Assembly (NCBI RefSeq): GCF_000332115.1
Contig: NC_020156.1
Coordinates: forward strand, 62,001-126,000
Reading direction: 5' to 3'
Length of the DNA: 64,000 nt
Origin: Nonlabens dokdonensis DSW-6
GTDB taxonomy: Bacteria; Bacteroidota; Bacteroidia; Flavobacteriales; Flavobacteriaceae
The notes beneath the pieces are model-generated. The model was not told where the DNA came from and did not search any database. It saw only the letters and a program-made list of their open reading frames with translations. Shown in pieces: positions 9,132-17,498 of the stretch. The translations under genes and the position numbers were made by a program. The first letter of the stretch is position 1. Every line of letters starts with the position of its first letter.

Positions 9132-9504
9132 ATGAAACGCAGGAAACCCATTCATGACTTACCTCATCTAACAAAAAACCGTAAATCCCTCCGTAAAAAC
9201 TTAACACCTTCCGAAGCCTTTTTATGGAATGAATTAAAAACTCAAAAGTTTCATGGATTGAAATTTCGCAGGCAACATTCTATTAAAAATTACATAGTTG
9301 ATTTTTATTGTGCACGATATAAATTGATCATTGAATTGGATGGAGATTATCATGATAGGCCTGGTCAATTTAAAAAAAGATGAATTGCGAGATCAGGATT
9401 TGAAAAGTATGGGATTTACGGTTTTGAGGTATGAGAATCAGTATGTTTTTGGTGAGTTGGAGCATTTGTTAGAGGATATAAAAAAGTATTGTAATGTTGA
9501 ATGA
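9132..9504 (+). pseudogene. DUF559 endonuclease-like gene 2, same +1 frameshift
   Basis: Tandem duplicate of the gene at 8540, 592 bases downstream. The N-terminal third is more diverged between the two than the rest. Frame 0 stops at 9381-9383 after an A7 run; the +1 frame continues as DELRDQDLKSMGFTVLRYEN and ends at 9502-9504. Identical frameshift position in both copies means it predates the duplication, was gene-converted, or is functional slippage. Confidence 0.85.
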
Positions 9505-9523
9505 GTTTGGTGCGATTTTCAGG

Positions 9524-9731
9524 CATCTTTCAACCACTCCTGATTGCGTCTCGGCGTTGCCGAGAAGTCAATCTGTCCTCGCCTGTTCTCAGGCGAGGAG
9601 TTTCTTCAAACCTCTGTTTTTTGAAACTCCTTTCCTTGGTCCCTGATAATTTGCTAAGGCAAATTTCTGGGATGGGAAGGTGGGCAAAGCGAGCGAGAGC
9701 GAATTTTGGTCGGAAAGGATCGATGCGGTGC
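9524..9731. repeat. DUF559-associated repeat R, copy 3, with nested hairpin insertion
   Basis: Same element, but the loop of its central hairpin is replaced by a ~36-base insert at 9640-9675 (arms AATTTG / CAAATT). The stem halves CCTTTCCTTGG and GGGAAGG flank the insert. A close relative of the insert occurs alone at 40090-40125. This copy fills most of the 330-base gap before the acyl-CoA oxidase gene; nothing else is evident there. Confidence 0.82.
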
Positions 9732-9834
9732 TATTTAACATCTACTAACAGTTTTAAGATTTTATAAGGCTTATAATAGATAATTCAAAACTATCTTACT
9801 AGCAGTTTAAAAGCGATTCACAAATTAAGTATTT

Positions 9835-12141
9835 ATGAAAACATCTATATCCATTCCAGATTCTTTATTGCCTTTTATTCCGTTACTATATATCGCTTGG
9901 GCAGATGATGTTTTGGAAGAGCATGAGATCGCTTACATTAAAAAACAGATTGACCAAAACAAAACTATAAAGGAAGAAACTAAATTAATAGTTTACAAAT
10001 GGTTGAATCCAGAAAATCCGCCATCTGCAAGAGAATTGGCCTACTGGAAAAGTTATATAAAAGATCATGCAGATGTTCTAGATCCAGCTGCAAAAATGGA
10101 TTTATTTACTCTAGGTAAAAGATTAGCAAAGAATCCAAATTCTGAAGAATGGGTGAATGATCAAACCAAACAATCTCTATCGCATATTGAGAATTATTTG
10201 GGTATTGCCAGTCATGAAGCCATACGATCTGTTTATGAAACAAATCCCGTTCAAGGCTATCAAACCTTCACCATTAATAAACCTAAAAAGGGTTATTCAG
10301 TACAATTAAAAACTTTATTACAACACTACAATGCAGATTTAAAAACGCGTGTACAAAATATTCTAGATAAACATAAAGAAGCTATAGAAAGTTATGATGA
10401 CGACTTAATTACTCGCAAAGAGAAAGTTTTTAAATGGACTAAAGAACTTGCCGATGCTGGATTAGGAAAACTAGCCTATCCCAGTGCTTATGGCGGATCT
10501 GATTCTATGGTGCAATATGCAGCTGTTTTTGAAGAACTGGCTAAGTATGACTTAAGTCTTACCATAAAATTTGGAGTTCATTTTGGGTTGTTCGGTGGTA
10601 GTGTAGAATCTCTTGGAACAACTTATCATCACGATAAGTATTTAAAAGATATAGGTACTATGGCTTTACCAGGTTGCTTTGCCATGACAGAAATGTATCA
10701 TGGTAGTAATGTAAAAGCATTACAAACTACGGCCATTTATCAGCCCGAAACTAATAGCTTTATCATCAACACGCCATCCCAGCACGATAGAAAAACCTAC
10801 ATAGGTAATGCTGGATTGCATGCACAAATGGCTACCGTTTTTGCACAGTTAATAGTTGATGGTGAAGAACATGGTATTCATGCCTTTCTAGTTCCTATAA
10901 GAAATGAGCAAGGCGATGCTATGCCCGGAATTACCATAGGAGATAACGGTCACAAAATGGGTTTAAATGGCGTAGATAACGGAACCTTACATTTCAATTC
11001 TGTACGTATTCCTAAAGAGAACCTGCTTAATAAATTTGGTGATATTGATGAAGACGGACAATATTTTAGCCCCATAATAAGTCCGTCAAGAAGATTCTTT
11101 ACTATGTTGGGTACTTTAGTAGGTGGACGTTTATGTGTTCCTATTGCGGGAAATATGGCTAGTAAAAAAGCATTAAATATGGCGGTTTATTTTGCTTTAG
11201 ACCGTAAACAATTCGGTCCACCAGGAGAACCAGAACAATCCATTATGGATTATCCTACGCATCAAAAAAAGTTAATGCCTTTAATTGCAAATGCTTATGC
11301 CTATGATTTTGCTCATGATCATTTACTGAAAGAATATACTAGCGATGCAGACCATGATGCTCAGGAAATGGAAGCTCTTGCCGCTGGATTAAAAGCGTTG
11401 AGTACTTGGAATACAACTACGACCATACAAACCTGTCGAGAAGCTTGTGGTGGAAAAGGGTATTTAAGTGAGATGTACTTTGATTTACTAAAGGCAGATT
11501 CTGATATCTTCACCACATTTGAAGGTGATAATACAGTCTTGTTACAACTTACTGCAAAAAGTAGGTTGACCTATTTCAGAAAGCAATTTGGTAAAATGGA
11601 TTGGTGGGATACCTTAAAATATATTTCGAGCATTGCTTCTACTAATCTCAGTGAATTGAATCCGCTAGTGACGAGAGACACGTCAGAAGAGCATTTATTA
11701 AGCAACGATTTTCAACTAGCAGCCTTTACCTATCGTGAAGAATATTCATTGCGCTCGCTAGCCATGCGATTGAGTAAAAAGATAAAAGAAGGCATGGACA
11801 GCTATGATGCTTTTTTACATGTTCAAGTTCATTTGATAGATATGGCAAGCGCTTATATTGATCGCATTGTTTTAGAACGATTTATTGCCACAATTGATGA
11901 ACAAGAAGATGCAAGTCTTAAAGAAATACTCACCTCTTTAAAGAATCTATATGCTTTACATCGTATAGAAGAAAACAAAGGTTGGTATCTGGAACACGAC
12001 TATATTTCTGGCTCTAAATCTTTATCTATTAATAAATTGGTGCAAAAACTTTGTAAAGAACTCAAAGAAGAAAGTCAGCACCTAGTTGATGCTTTTGATA
12101 TACCAAAACACATGACGGAAACAGCTTTGAAGTTTTATTAA
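9835..12141 (+). CDS. Acyl-CoA dehydrogenase/oxidase family enzyme (ACOX-like)
   Basis: 768 aa flavoenzyme expected to catalyse the first step of fatty acyl-CoA beta-oxidation. Residues ~1-140 form an unusual all-helical N-terminal region. The FAD/acyl-CoA domains follow from ~190: YGGSDSMVQYAAVFEEL, the ALPGCFAMTE segment, then CREACGGKGYL and TFEGDNTVLLQLTAKSRL, which are characteristic of peroxisomal-type acyl-CoA oxidases. Whether electrons go to O2 or to ETF cannot be decided from sequence. Single gene; start ATG. Confidence 0.87.
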   Translation: MKTSISIPDSLLPFIPLLYIAWADDVLEEHEIAYIKKQIDQNKTIKEETKLIVYKWLNPENPPSARELAYWKSYIKDHADVLDPAAKMDLFTLGKRLAKNPNSEEWVNDQTKQSLSHIENYLGIASHEAIRSVYETNPVQGYQTFTINKPKKGYSVQLKTLLQHYNADLKTRVQNILDKHKEAIESYDDDLITRKEKVFKWTKELADAGLGKLAYPSAYGGSDSMVQYAAVFEELAKYDLSLTIKFGVHFGLFGGSVESLGTTYHHDKYLKDIGTMALPGCFAMTEMYHGSNVKALQTTAIYQPETNSFIINTPSQHDRKTYIGNAGLHAQMATVFAQLIVDGEEHGIHAFLVPIRNEQGDAMPGITIGDNGHKMGLNGVDNGTLHFNSVRIPKENLLNKFGDIDEDGQYFSPIISPSRRFFTMLGTLVGGRLCVPIAGNMASKKALNMAVYFALDRKQFGPPGEPEQSIMDYPTHQKKLMPLIANAYAYDFAHDHLLKEYTSDADHDAQEMEALAAGLKALSTWNTTTTIQTCREACGGKGYLSEMYFDLLKADSDIFTTFEGDNTVLLQLTAKSRLTYFRKQFGKMDWWDTLKYISSIASTNLSELNPLVTRDTSEEHLLSNDFQLAAFTYREEYSLRSLAMRLSKKIKEGMDSYDAFLHVQVHLIDMASAYIDRIVLERFIATIDEQEDASLKEILTSLKNLYALHRIEENKGWYLEHDYISGSKSLSINKLVQKLCKELKEESQHLVDAFDIPKHMTETALKFY

Positions 12142-12158
12142 AAAATACCTCAAAAAAA

Positions 12159-12188
12159 ATTGCACAAGGTTTCTTTTAATTACTTTTG
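12159..12188 (+). promoter_or_regulatory. Bacteroidota-type promoter for the marC-like gene
   Basis: ATTG at 12159-12162 and TACTTTTG at 12181-12188, 18 bases apart, close to the TTTG-N19-TANNTTTG consensus. It leaves a leader of about 55 bases before the ATG at 12252. Confidence 0.6.
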
Positions 12189-12251
12189 CGCGCTGAAAAT
12201 TAGAGCCTAAACTGCTCTTTTTAAATCAAGTGATTTTAAGAATCTAGATTC

Positions 12252-12875
12252 ATGAATGAAATAATGACATTTGCGTTATCAGTGTTCACTGGCTTTTTTG
12301 CCATCATGAACCCTATTTCTAATATGCCTATTTTTCTATCATTAACTGATGGTGCTGATAAAGAAACCAAACAAAGAATCAATCTAAAAGCAGTAATAGT
12401 CGCATTTATTATTGTGTCGGTTTTTGTATTACTCGGTAATTACATTTTTGATCTTTTCGGTATAACAATTCCTGCCTTTAAAATCACTGGTGGAATATTA
12501 ATATTTTTCGTTGGTTTTCAAATGTTACAATCTAAAAAGTCAAATATTAAACGTCTCAAAACGGTTAATTATGATGAAAATATTGCAATATCTCCACTTG
12601 CCATTCCTATTCTCGCAGGTCCTGGAACCATAGTAACGGCAACTAACTTTGTAGCCAACACTACTTCTTACATTAACATTGCGGTCATTATTGTGGTATT
12701 TGCCTTGATGTGTCTTTTGAACTATATCGCCTTTTCCTTAAGTGACGTTATTGCAAAAAAGATAGGTGACAATGTGATTTCAGTAATTGGTAAATTGATG
12801 GGATTGATCATCGCTATTATAGGAACTAGCATGGTTATCTCTGGACTTAAGTTGTCGTTTGATGTTTTAAATTAA
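12252..12875 (+). CDS. MarC-family integral membrane protein
   Basis: 207 aa with six predicted membrane helices and the family signature around FFAIMNPISNMPIFLSLT near the N-terminus and PLAIPILAGPGTI mid-protein (UPF0056/MarC). Despite the historical name the family is not shown to cause multiple antibiotic resistance; transport substrate unknown. It is convergent with the OsmC gene. Confidence 0.9.
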   Translation: MNEIMTFALSVFTGFFAIMNPISNMPIFLSLTDGADKETKQRINLKAVIVAFIIVSVFVLLGNYIFDLFGITIPAFKITGGILIFFVGFQMLQSKKSNIKRLKTVNYDENIAISPLAIPILAGPGTIVTATNFVANTTSYINIAVIIVVFALMCLLNYIAFSLSDVIAKKIGDNVISVIGKLMGLIIAIIGTSMVISGLKLSFDVLN

Positions 12876-12925
12876 TAAAAAGTCGACCACTATTAATTAG
12901 CAAACTGTAAAATCCAATAAAATAG

Positions 12926-13372
12926 TTAGTGGACTATTCTAGGAATTATTTTTATCGGGAAGTTGACAGAGTTGGCTATAAAACAAAGTTGGTGTGCTTT
13001 TTCATGAAGTTGCAAAGCGAGTTCCTGTTGAGAAGCATCTTTTAAAGTTACTATAGGATGCAATACCACTTGTGTAAAACCGCCGCTAGAATCCTCTTTC
13101 AACTCCAAAGTTCCTTTTGCGTTATCGTGATAATCTAATATTTCTATTCGGTTTTGACGGCACACGTAGAAATAAGACATCATGTGGCAGGAAGATAATG
13201 CGCTGAGCTGTAAATCTTCCGGATTGTGCAATGATGCATCGCCTTTAAACTCTGATGCTGCAGATATTTCTAATTCAGATTTTCCAGCAATTTTAGAGGT
13301 ATGGGATTTAGCGTTCTGGAAAACTCCTGCTTTCCATTCCGTGAGCACTTGAAACTGAAATTGCTTTCTCAT
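12926..13372 (-). CDS. OsmC-family peroxiredoxin
   Basis: 148 aa cytosolic protein. Two family cysteines are visible: C62 in LSALSSCHMMSY and a second in HQLCFIANSVNFPI near the C-terminus. These are the peroxidatic and resolving residues in Ohr/OsmC proteins that reduce organic hydroperoxides. It is separated by 6 bases from the upstream PAP2 gene, so likely the distal gene of a three-gene operon (DUF/PAP2/OsmC). Confidence 0.88.
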   Translation of the reverse strand: MRKQFQFQVLTEWKAGVFQNAKSHTSKIAGKSELEISAASEFKGDASLHNPEDLQLSALSSCHMMSYFYVCRQNRIEILDYHDNAKGTLELKEDSSGGFTQVVLHPIVTLKDASQQELALQLHEKAHQLCFIANSVNFPIKIIPRIVH

Positions 13373-13378
13373 AAAGCT

Positions 13379-13957
13379 TTAAATTATGGTGGTGGATGTT
13401 CCATATCTCGCTTTCGCGAAAGCGTAAACCCAAGCAAAAAACAGTCCTAAAAGCAAGCCCATAAAACTGCCCATAAGCACATCGCCAAAATAATGTACAC
13501 CCAAATAGACACGACTGTAAGCCACCAAAGCAGCCCAAATCATCATCACAAATCCTAAGGTTTTATGGTTGCGCCTCAATATAAACCACAGAAAAGTTGC
13601 CAAAGCAACCGCACTGCTCGCATGGCCACTGTAGAATCCATAAGTACCACCACTCTTCCCTACTTTAGAAATCAAACCTTCTAAGGCTGGTTCTCTAAAT
13701 GGACGCAATCGCTCTAAACTATCTTTGAATAAATTTGCCAGCTGATCACTTAAAGCAATTAGTAAAGCAATAGAAATCAGCGCAATAACCAGATTACGAG
13801 TTCCTATTTTCTTGTATAAAACATATAGAACAAAAAGATACAATGGGATCGCATAGAATTTATGAGTGACCACATTAAAAAACAGGTCTACCGCATCATT
13901 TCCCCAATCGTTGAGAAATAAACTGATGTCCCAATCTAATTGTTTAACGTCTTCCAT
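13379..13957 (-). CDS. PAP2-family membrane phosphatase
   Basis: 192 aa with about five helices and the three lipid-phosphatase motifs: KDSLERLRPFREP, YSGHASSAV and SRVYLGVHYFGD. Likely dephosphorylates a lipid phosphate such as undecaprenyl-PP or phosphatidate. The start overlaps the upstream stop as TAATG at 13955-13959, implying translational coupling. C-terminal residues 179-183 (AFAKA) are encoded by the palindrome. Confidence 0.9.
   Translation of the reverse strand: MEDVKQLDWDISLFLNDWGNDAVDLFFNVVTHKFYAIPLYLFVLYVLYKKIGTRNLVIALISIALLIALSDQLANLFKDSLERLRPFREPALEGLISKVGKSGGTYGFYSGHASSAVALATFLWFILRRNHKTLGFVMMIWAALVAYSRVYLGVHYFGDVLMGSFMGLLLGLFFAWVYAFAKARYGTSTTII
13410..13423. repeat. Palindrome GCTTTCGCGAAAGC, copy 3 (in PAP2 gene)
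   Basis: Perfect copy near the 3' end of the PAP2 gene, read as AFAKA on the minus strand. Flanked by ATCTCG on the plus strand. Confidence 0.95.
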
Positions 13958-14184
13958 TACTGCTCGTACAATTCCATTTGCTCATCGTAAAAGCGGCTTG
14001 CTTCTTCAATGAGGTTTTTAGTTTCTTCTTCGAGCTCTTCTTTGTCAGTTTTAGTTACTTCTTCAAGAAATTCTACGCTGTCGTCTTTGAGATTAATGAT
14101 AAAACGTGGATAATCTAAGTGAATGACAAAAATATCTTCAGGATAATGAACGTTATCGCCCATAAGAAATCTAGGAAGTTCCAT
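13957..14184 (-). CDS. Small acidic conserved protein, translationally coupled to PAP2
   Basis: Using the internal start MELPRFLMGDN (ATG ending at 14184) the product is 75 aa; an upstream in-frame ATG at 14205 would add seven residues. Strongly acidic C-terminal half (EELEEETKNLIEEASRFYDEQMELYEQ). I know no function. Its stop shares a base with the PAP2 start. Confidence 0.7.
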   Translation of the reverse strand: MELPRFLMGDNVHYPEDIFVIHLDYPRFIINLKDDSVEFLEEVTKTDKEELEEETKNLIEEASRFYDEQMELYEQ

Positions 14185-14289
14185 AATTAGGTTGTTGAAT
14201 TTCAATTAGGAATGCAATTTAGTAATTAGTGTAGAGTAAGAACTCATTAGGAGTGTAAAAATTGATTTCAAAACCATTAAATTTGTTTC

Positions 14290-15036
14290 ATGCAAAAGAA
14301 ATTAAGAGCAGATAACTTACAGAAATCATATAAAGGGCGTCCCGTAGTAAAAGGCGTTTCTTATGAAGTGAATCAAGGAGAAATAGTTGGCCTATTAGGA
14401 CCTAACGGTGCTGGTAAAACCACTTCTTTTTACATGACGGTAGGACTCGTAAAACCTACTGGAGGCGATGTATGGCTGGATGATACAAAGATTACTCAAT
14501 ATCCTATGTACAAGCGTGCTCAAAGTGGGATAGGCTATTTAGCTCAAGAAGCTTCTATTTTTAGAAAACTGACCGTTGAAGAAAATATTCTAGGTGTTTT
14601 ACAACTGACTAAACTCTCTAAAAAGGAGCAAAAAGAACGTTGTGAAAAACTGCTAGAAGAATTTAGTTTGCAAGACCGACGTAACAGAAACGGAGATTTA
14701 TTGAGCGGTGGAGAACGACGTCGTACAGAAATCGCACGAGCGCTTGCTACAGATCCTACATTTATTTTACTTGATGAACCGTTTGCTGGAGTAGATCCTG
14801 TTGCAGTAGAAGATATTCAGCGAATCGTAGCGCAGCTAACTAAAAAAGACATCGGTATTCTGATTACCGATCATAACGTACAAGAAACACTAGCCATAAC
14901 AGATCGTACTTACCTTATGTTTGAAGGAAAGATTTTAAAACACGGTTCTCCAGAAGAACTGGCTGAAGATGAAGTGGTGCGTAGAGTTTACCTAGGACAA
15001 AACTTTGAATTGAGAAAGAAAAAGATTTTTGATTGA
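14290..15036 (+). CDS. lptB: LPS export ABC transporter ATP-binding protein LptB
   Basis: 248 aa ATPase that powers extraction of lipopolysaccharide from the inner membrane with LptFG. Walker A GPNGAGKT at 37-44, signature [16 protein letters not shown], Walker [12 protein letters not shown], and the H-loop [10 protein letters not shown]. Full length. The last 38 sense codons are duplicated in diverged form at 15731-15847, beyond a toxin-antitoxin pair. Confidence 0.95.
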   Translation: MQKKLRADNLQKSYKGRPVVKGVSYEVNQGEIVGLLGPNGAGKTTSFYMTVGLVKPTGGDVWLDDTKITQYPMYKRAQSGIGYLAQEASIFRKLTVEENILGVLQLTKLSKKEQKERCEKLLEEFSLQDRRNRNGDLLSGGERRRTEIARALATDPTFILLDEPFAGVDPVAVEDIQRIVAQLTKKDIGILITDHNVQETLAITDRTYLMFEGKILKHGSPEELAEDEVVRRVYLGQNFELRKKKIFD

Positions 15037-15114
15037 TTTTATAATGCATATTATAATTTAAAATATTAAAACACAATTATTTTATTAATTATAATTTTTC
15101 GGTATTTTTGATTT

Positions 15115-15351
15115 ATGGATATTCACACAGTAAAACTAGATCTTATTAACTGGCTCGTCAACTTACAAGATGAGGCTGTAATAAACATTTTACAATCCAT
15201 TAAAAATAATAAGCAAGATTCTATCGACGCCCTTATTTCTGAAAATAAAGAACTTCAACGACTTCTTAGTCATCGCTTAGAAGAAAAAACTTCGGACTTT
15301 ACGGATGCTAGAAGTTCATTAAAAAAGTTGAAGCATCAATATGGGCTTTAA
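15115..15351 (+). CDS. Antitoxin of a ParE/RelE-type toxin-antitoxin pair
   Basis: 78 aa, mostly helical, with a charged C-terminal half (KELQRLLSHRLEEKTSDFTDARSS...). It precedes a ParE/RelE-like toxin and overlaps it by 11 bases, the standard antitoxin-first order. A TATTTTTG box at 15103-15110 lies close to the ATG, but I see no matching -33 element. It sits immediately downstream of lptB inside the duplicated-tail interval. Confidence 0.82.
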   Translation: MDIHTVKLDLINWLVNLQDEAVINILQSIKNNKQDSIDALISENKELQRLLSHRLEEKTSDFTDARSSLKKLKHQYGL

Positions 15352-15631
15352 GCTTACCATTTCTCCTTTAGCAAATTTAGATCTAGCTAATGCATACAAA
15401 TATTATTCTGAGATATCTATAAAAATTCTTGAAGATTTTGATACAGAGATTGAAATTGCTTATCAGTTGCTAGAAACAAATCCCTTCTTTCAAGTTCGAT
15501 ATAAAAACGTAAGAGGTCTACCGCTAAAAAAGTTTCCTTTCATCATATTTTATACGCTAGACGAAAAATCTCAAACTGTCGAAATTAGAAGTGTTTTTAA
15601 TACACATCAAGATCCTTCAAAGTACCGATAG
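15341..15631 (+). CDS. ParE/RelE-superfamily toxin
   Basis: 96 aa. Pattern LTISPLANLDLANAYKYY at the N-terminus, RYKNVRGLPLKKFPFIIFYTL in the middle and EIRSVFNTHQDPSKYR at the end match the RelE/ParE fold (mRNA interferase or gyrase poison). The ATG overlaps the antitoxin stop region by 11 bases. Which subfamily cannot be told from sequence alone. Confidence 0.87.
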   Translation: MGFKLTISPLANLDLANAYKYYSEISIKILEDFDTEIEIAYQLLETNPFFQVRYKNVRGLPLKKFPFIIFYTLDEKSQTVEIRSVFNTHQDPSKYR

Positions 15632-15706
15632 AATATAAAAATAAACTTGAGTTGTATTGCAAAAGTTTCGCACATTAAATACGCTGTGAAATTGCACTCG
15701 ATATAC

Positions 15707-15847
15707 TATAATAGATCGTATTTATCTTTTTTTGAAGGTAAAATCTTAAAACATGGTTCGCCAGAAGAGCTAGCCGAAGATGAAGCGGTGCGTAGAGTTT
15801 ATTTAGGGCAAAACTTTGAATTGAGGAAGAGGAAGATTTTTGATTGA
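15707..15847 (+). pseudogene. Displaced lptB 3' end
   Basis: From the codons for [14 protein letters not shown] (15731) to the stop at 15845-15847 the sequence matches the lptB 3' end. Of 38 sense codons 14 differ, 12 of them synonymous (the others V to A and K to R). Weaker similarity with a one-base deletion reaches back to about 15707 (ATAGATCGTA). No start; not functional alone. Confidence 0.92.
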
Positions 15848-15855
15848 TTAAAAAG

Positions 15856-16323
15856 TTATCGATACCATGGCTTATTTGGGATAAACGATCTTCTTAGCTT
15901 ATCTAAAACGACATGTAACCTCAAATCCGTTTTTGAGTCCGTGATGGATGAATATTCAAAATCGACACCACTAGTCCCTACTATTCTAGATCTTTTCAAT
16001 CTACCTTTTTTATCTAGAAGTTTTTTTATCCACTTGTTTTTTTCCGTTGGATGGTAATTTACCAAAGAGTTAATAGCTTTTATAGATACTATAGAAATAT
16101 CATTATGAATAGTATTACAAATTGCCTCATAAACTTGATCATTTTGATTTGCATATTTTGATAGCTCTTCAACTGCTTTTATTCTGATATTGAAATCTTT
16201 ATACACCAACCCTAAAAGCAGCAAATCAAGGTCTGCATTTTTTGATGCCTTTTCAATTACTTCTAGAGTGATTTTTAAAAAGCCTTTACTATATAAGAGT
16301 TTGAGAATCTTTTTCACTGTCAT
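15856..16323 (-). CDS. Hypothetical HEAT-like repeat protein
   Basis: 155 aa, largely helical, with repeated ~35-residue helical pairs (IRIKAVEELSKYANQ..., VSIKAINSLVNYHP...) suggestive of HEAT/armadillo repeats. The C-terminus is basic (KGRLKRSRIVG, DKLRRSFIPNKPWYR). It is tail-to-tail with the lptB relic, and the short distance (8 bases) suggests the relic's junction lies near here. AT-rich. No assigned function. Confidence 0.6.
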   Translation of the reverse strand: MTVKKILKLLYSKGFLKITLEVIEKASKNADLDLLLLGLVYKDFNIRIKAVEELSKYANQNDQVYEAICNTIHNDISIVSIKAINSLVNYHPTEKNKWIKKLLDKKGRLKRSRIVGTSGVDFEYSSITDSKTDLRLHVVLDKLRRSFIPNKPWYR

Positions 16324-16563
16324 ATTAATATAAATGGAATATGTTAGAAACCAGATTCTACTTTATTTTAATGAATCTAATTACATTTTAACTCTTTCCT
16401 ATTGCATTGTTGTTTTGTAATTCATGAGCGTGACGCTTTTGCCAACAATATAGAACCCTGTTGACCTAAATTTACAATTTTCTTTATCAAAAAATGAACC
16501 TTTTTGAAATATAGCTGTCTTTAGATTGTAACCTATCTTTATTTAAGATTTAAAAAACAATCA

Positions 16564-17103
16564 TTGACAGACTCCATTCTTATAGAAAAGATTGCCGCAG
16601 GAGAGAAAAAGCTTCTTCCTATCTTAGTTAGAAGATGGCATACTACATTCTGTAAAAAGGCATATTGGATTCTTAAAGATGCAGATCTTGCTAAAGATAT
16701 AGCACAAGAATCATGGATTACTATTATAGATAAATTGCATACTCTAGATGACCCAGCAAAATTTAAATATTGGGCTTTACGAATAGTTTACAACAAGTCT
16801 ATAACTGTCATTCAGCGCAACAGTCTTGAACAAAAAAGGAATAAAGGACTACATGTAGAGCAATCTGATAATGATGATGCTGTAAGTACCGAAAATGAAG
16901 AGAAGAAGCGTCACCTTCTAGAAGCAATCAAAAAGTTGTCGATAGAGAAACAAAATGTCATCAGGTTGTTTTATCTAGAAAACTATACTTTAAAAGAAAT
17001 TGGCGATTTATTGAAAATATCAATCGGAACGGTCAAGTCCAGATTGTTCAACGCCAGAGAAGAATTAAAAAAACGATTAAAAAATAACAATTATGAAAAC
17101 TAA
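16564..17103 (+). CDS. ECF-type RNA polymerase sigma factor
   Basis: 179 aa with sigma region 2 (DADLAKDIAQESWITII...KYWALRIVYNKSI) and region 4 (LSIEKQNVIRLFYLENYTLKEIGDLLKISIGTVKSRLFNAREELKK read in parts). It starts at TTG 16564; no in-frame ATG fits. It overlaps the following DUF6768 gene by 11 bases. The 240-base upstream gap contains TATCTTTA at 16534-16541 but no convincing -33 element. Confidence 0.9.
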   Translation: MTDSILIEKIAAGEKKLLPILVRRWHTTFCKKAYWILKDADLAKDIAQESWITIIDKLHTLDDPAKFKYWALRIVYNKSITVIQRNSLEQKRNKGLHVEQSDNDDAVSTENEEKKRHLLEAIKKLSIEKQNVIRLFYLENYTLKEIGDLLKISIGTVKSRLFNAREELKKRLKNNNYEN

Positions 17104-17491
17104 AATGGAAGACATCGATCACTTAATCAAAGAAACATTATCTGAGGAAGAAGCAAAATTCTATGACGGCCTTGAAGAACAGAACTTATTAGGAATGGTT
17201 AAGGGTTTGTATAAAGGCAAAAACAGCTGGTTAGTACTTGCTATGAATATTTTTAACTTGGTTGTTTTTGGATTCCTAATTTACTTTATAATACAAAGCT
17301 TTGATGAAGAAAACACAAATAACCTCATCATTTACTTAGGTGTCATCTTATTATGCTTTATAACCATGAGTGTTATCAAAATACATATGTGGATGCACAT
17401 GCATAGAAATGTTGTGACTCGCGAAATCAAAAGGCTCGAACTTCAGGTATCTTCTTTAGCCATTAAGTTATCAGAAAAAGAAGATTTTTGA
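17093..17491 (+). CDS. DUF6768-like two-helix membrane protein coupled to ECF sigma
   Basis: 132 aa: acidic N-terminus, GLYKGKNSWLVLAM then two transmembrane helices and a conserved IHMWMHMHRNVVTREIKRLELQV tail. This architecture matches the DUF6768 family, regularly found behind ECF sigma genes. It is likely the membrane regulator or anti-sigma partner of the sigma factor it overlaps by 11 bases; that role is inferred from context. Confidence 0.75.
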   Translation: MKTKMEDIDHLIKETLSEEEAKFYDGLEEQNLLGMVKGLYKGKNSWLVLAMNIFNLVVFGFLIYFIIQSFDEENTNNLIIYLGVILLCFITMSVIKIHMWMHMHRNVVTREIKRLELQVSSLAIKLSEKEDF

Positions 17492-17498
17492 GTAGGAA

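Noticed and set aside
8316..9767. Reading frames across the DUF559-associated repeats (8316-8516, 8929-9129, 9501-9767)
   Set aside because: They are translations of palindromic repeat DNA, shared between copies and without gene-like structure.
12882..12935. Inverted repeat (AGTC..CCACTA / TAGTGGACT) between marC-like and OsmC genes as terminator
   Set aside because: The arms are imperfect and more than 30 bases apart, and the right arm overlaps the OsmC stop; too weak to list.
15647..15847. A 66-codon reading frame ending in the lptB relic
   Set aside because: The N-terminal part is non-conserved intergenic sequence; only the 3' end matches lptB and it lacks Walker motifs.
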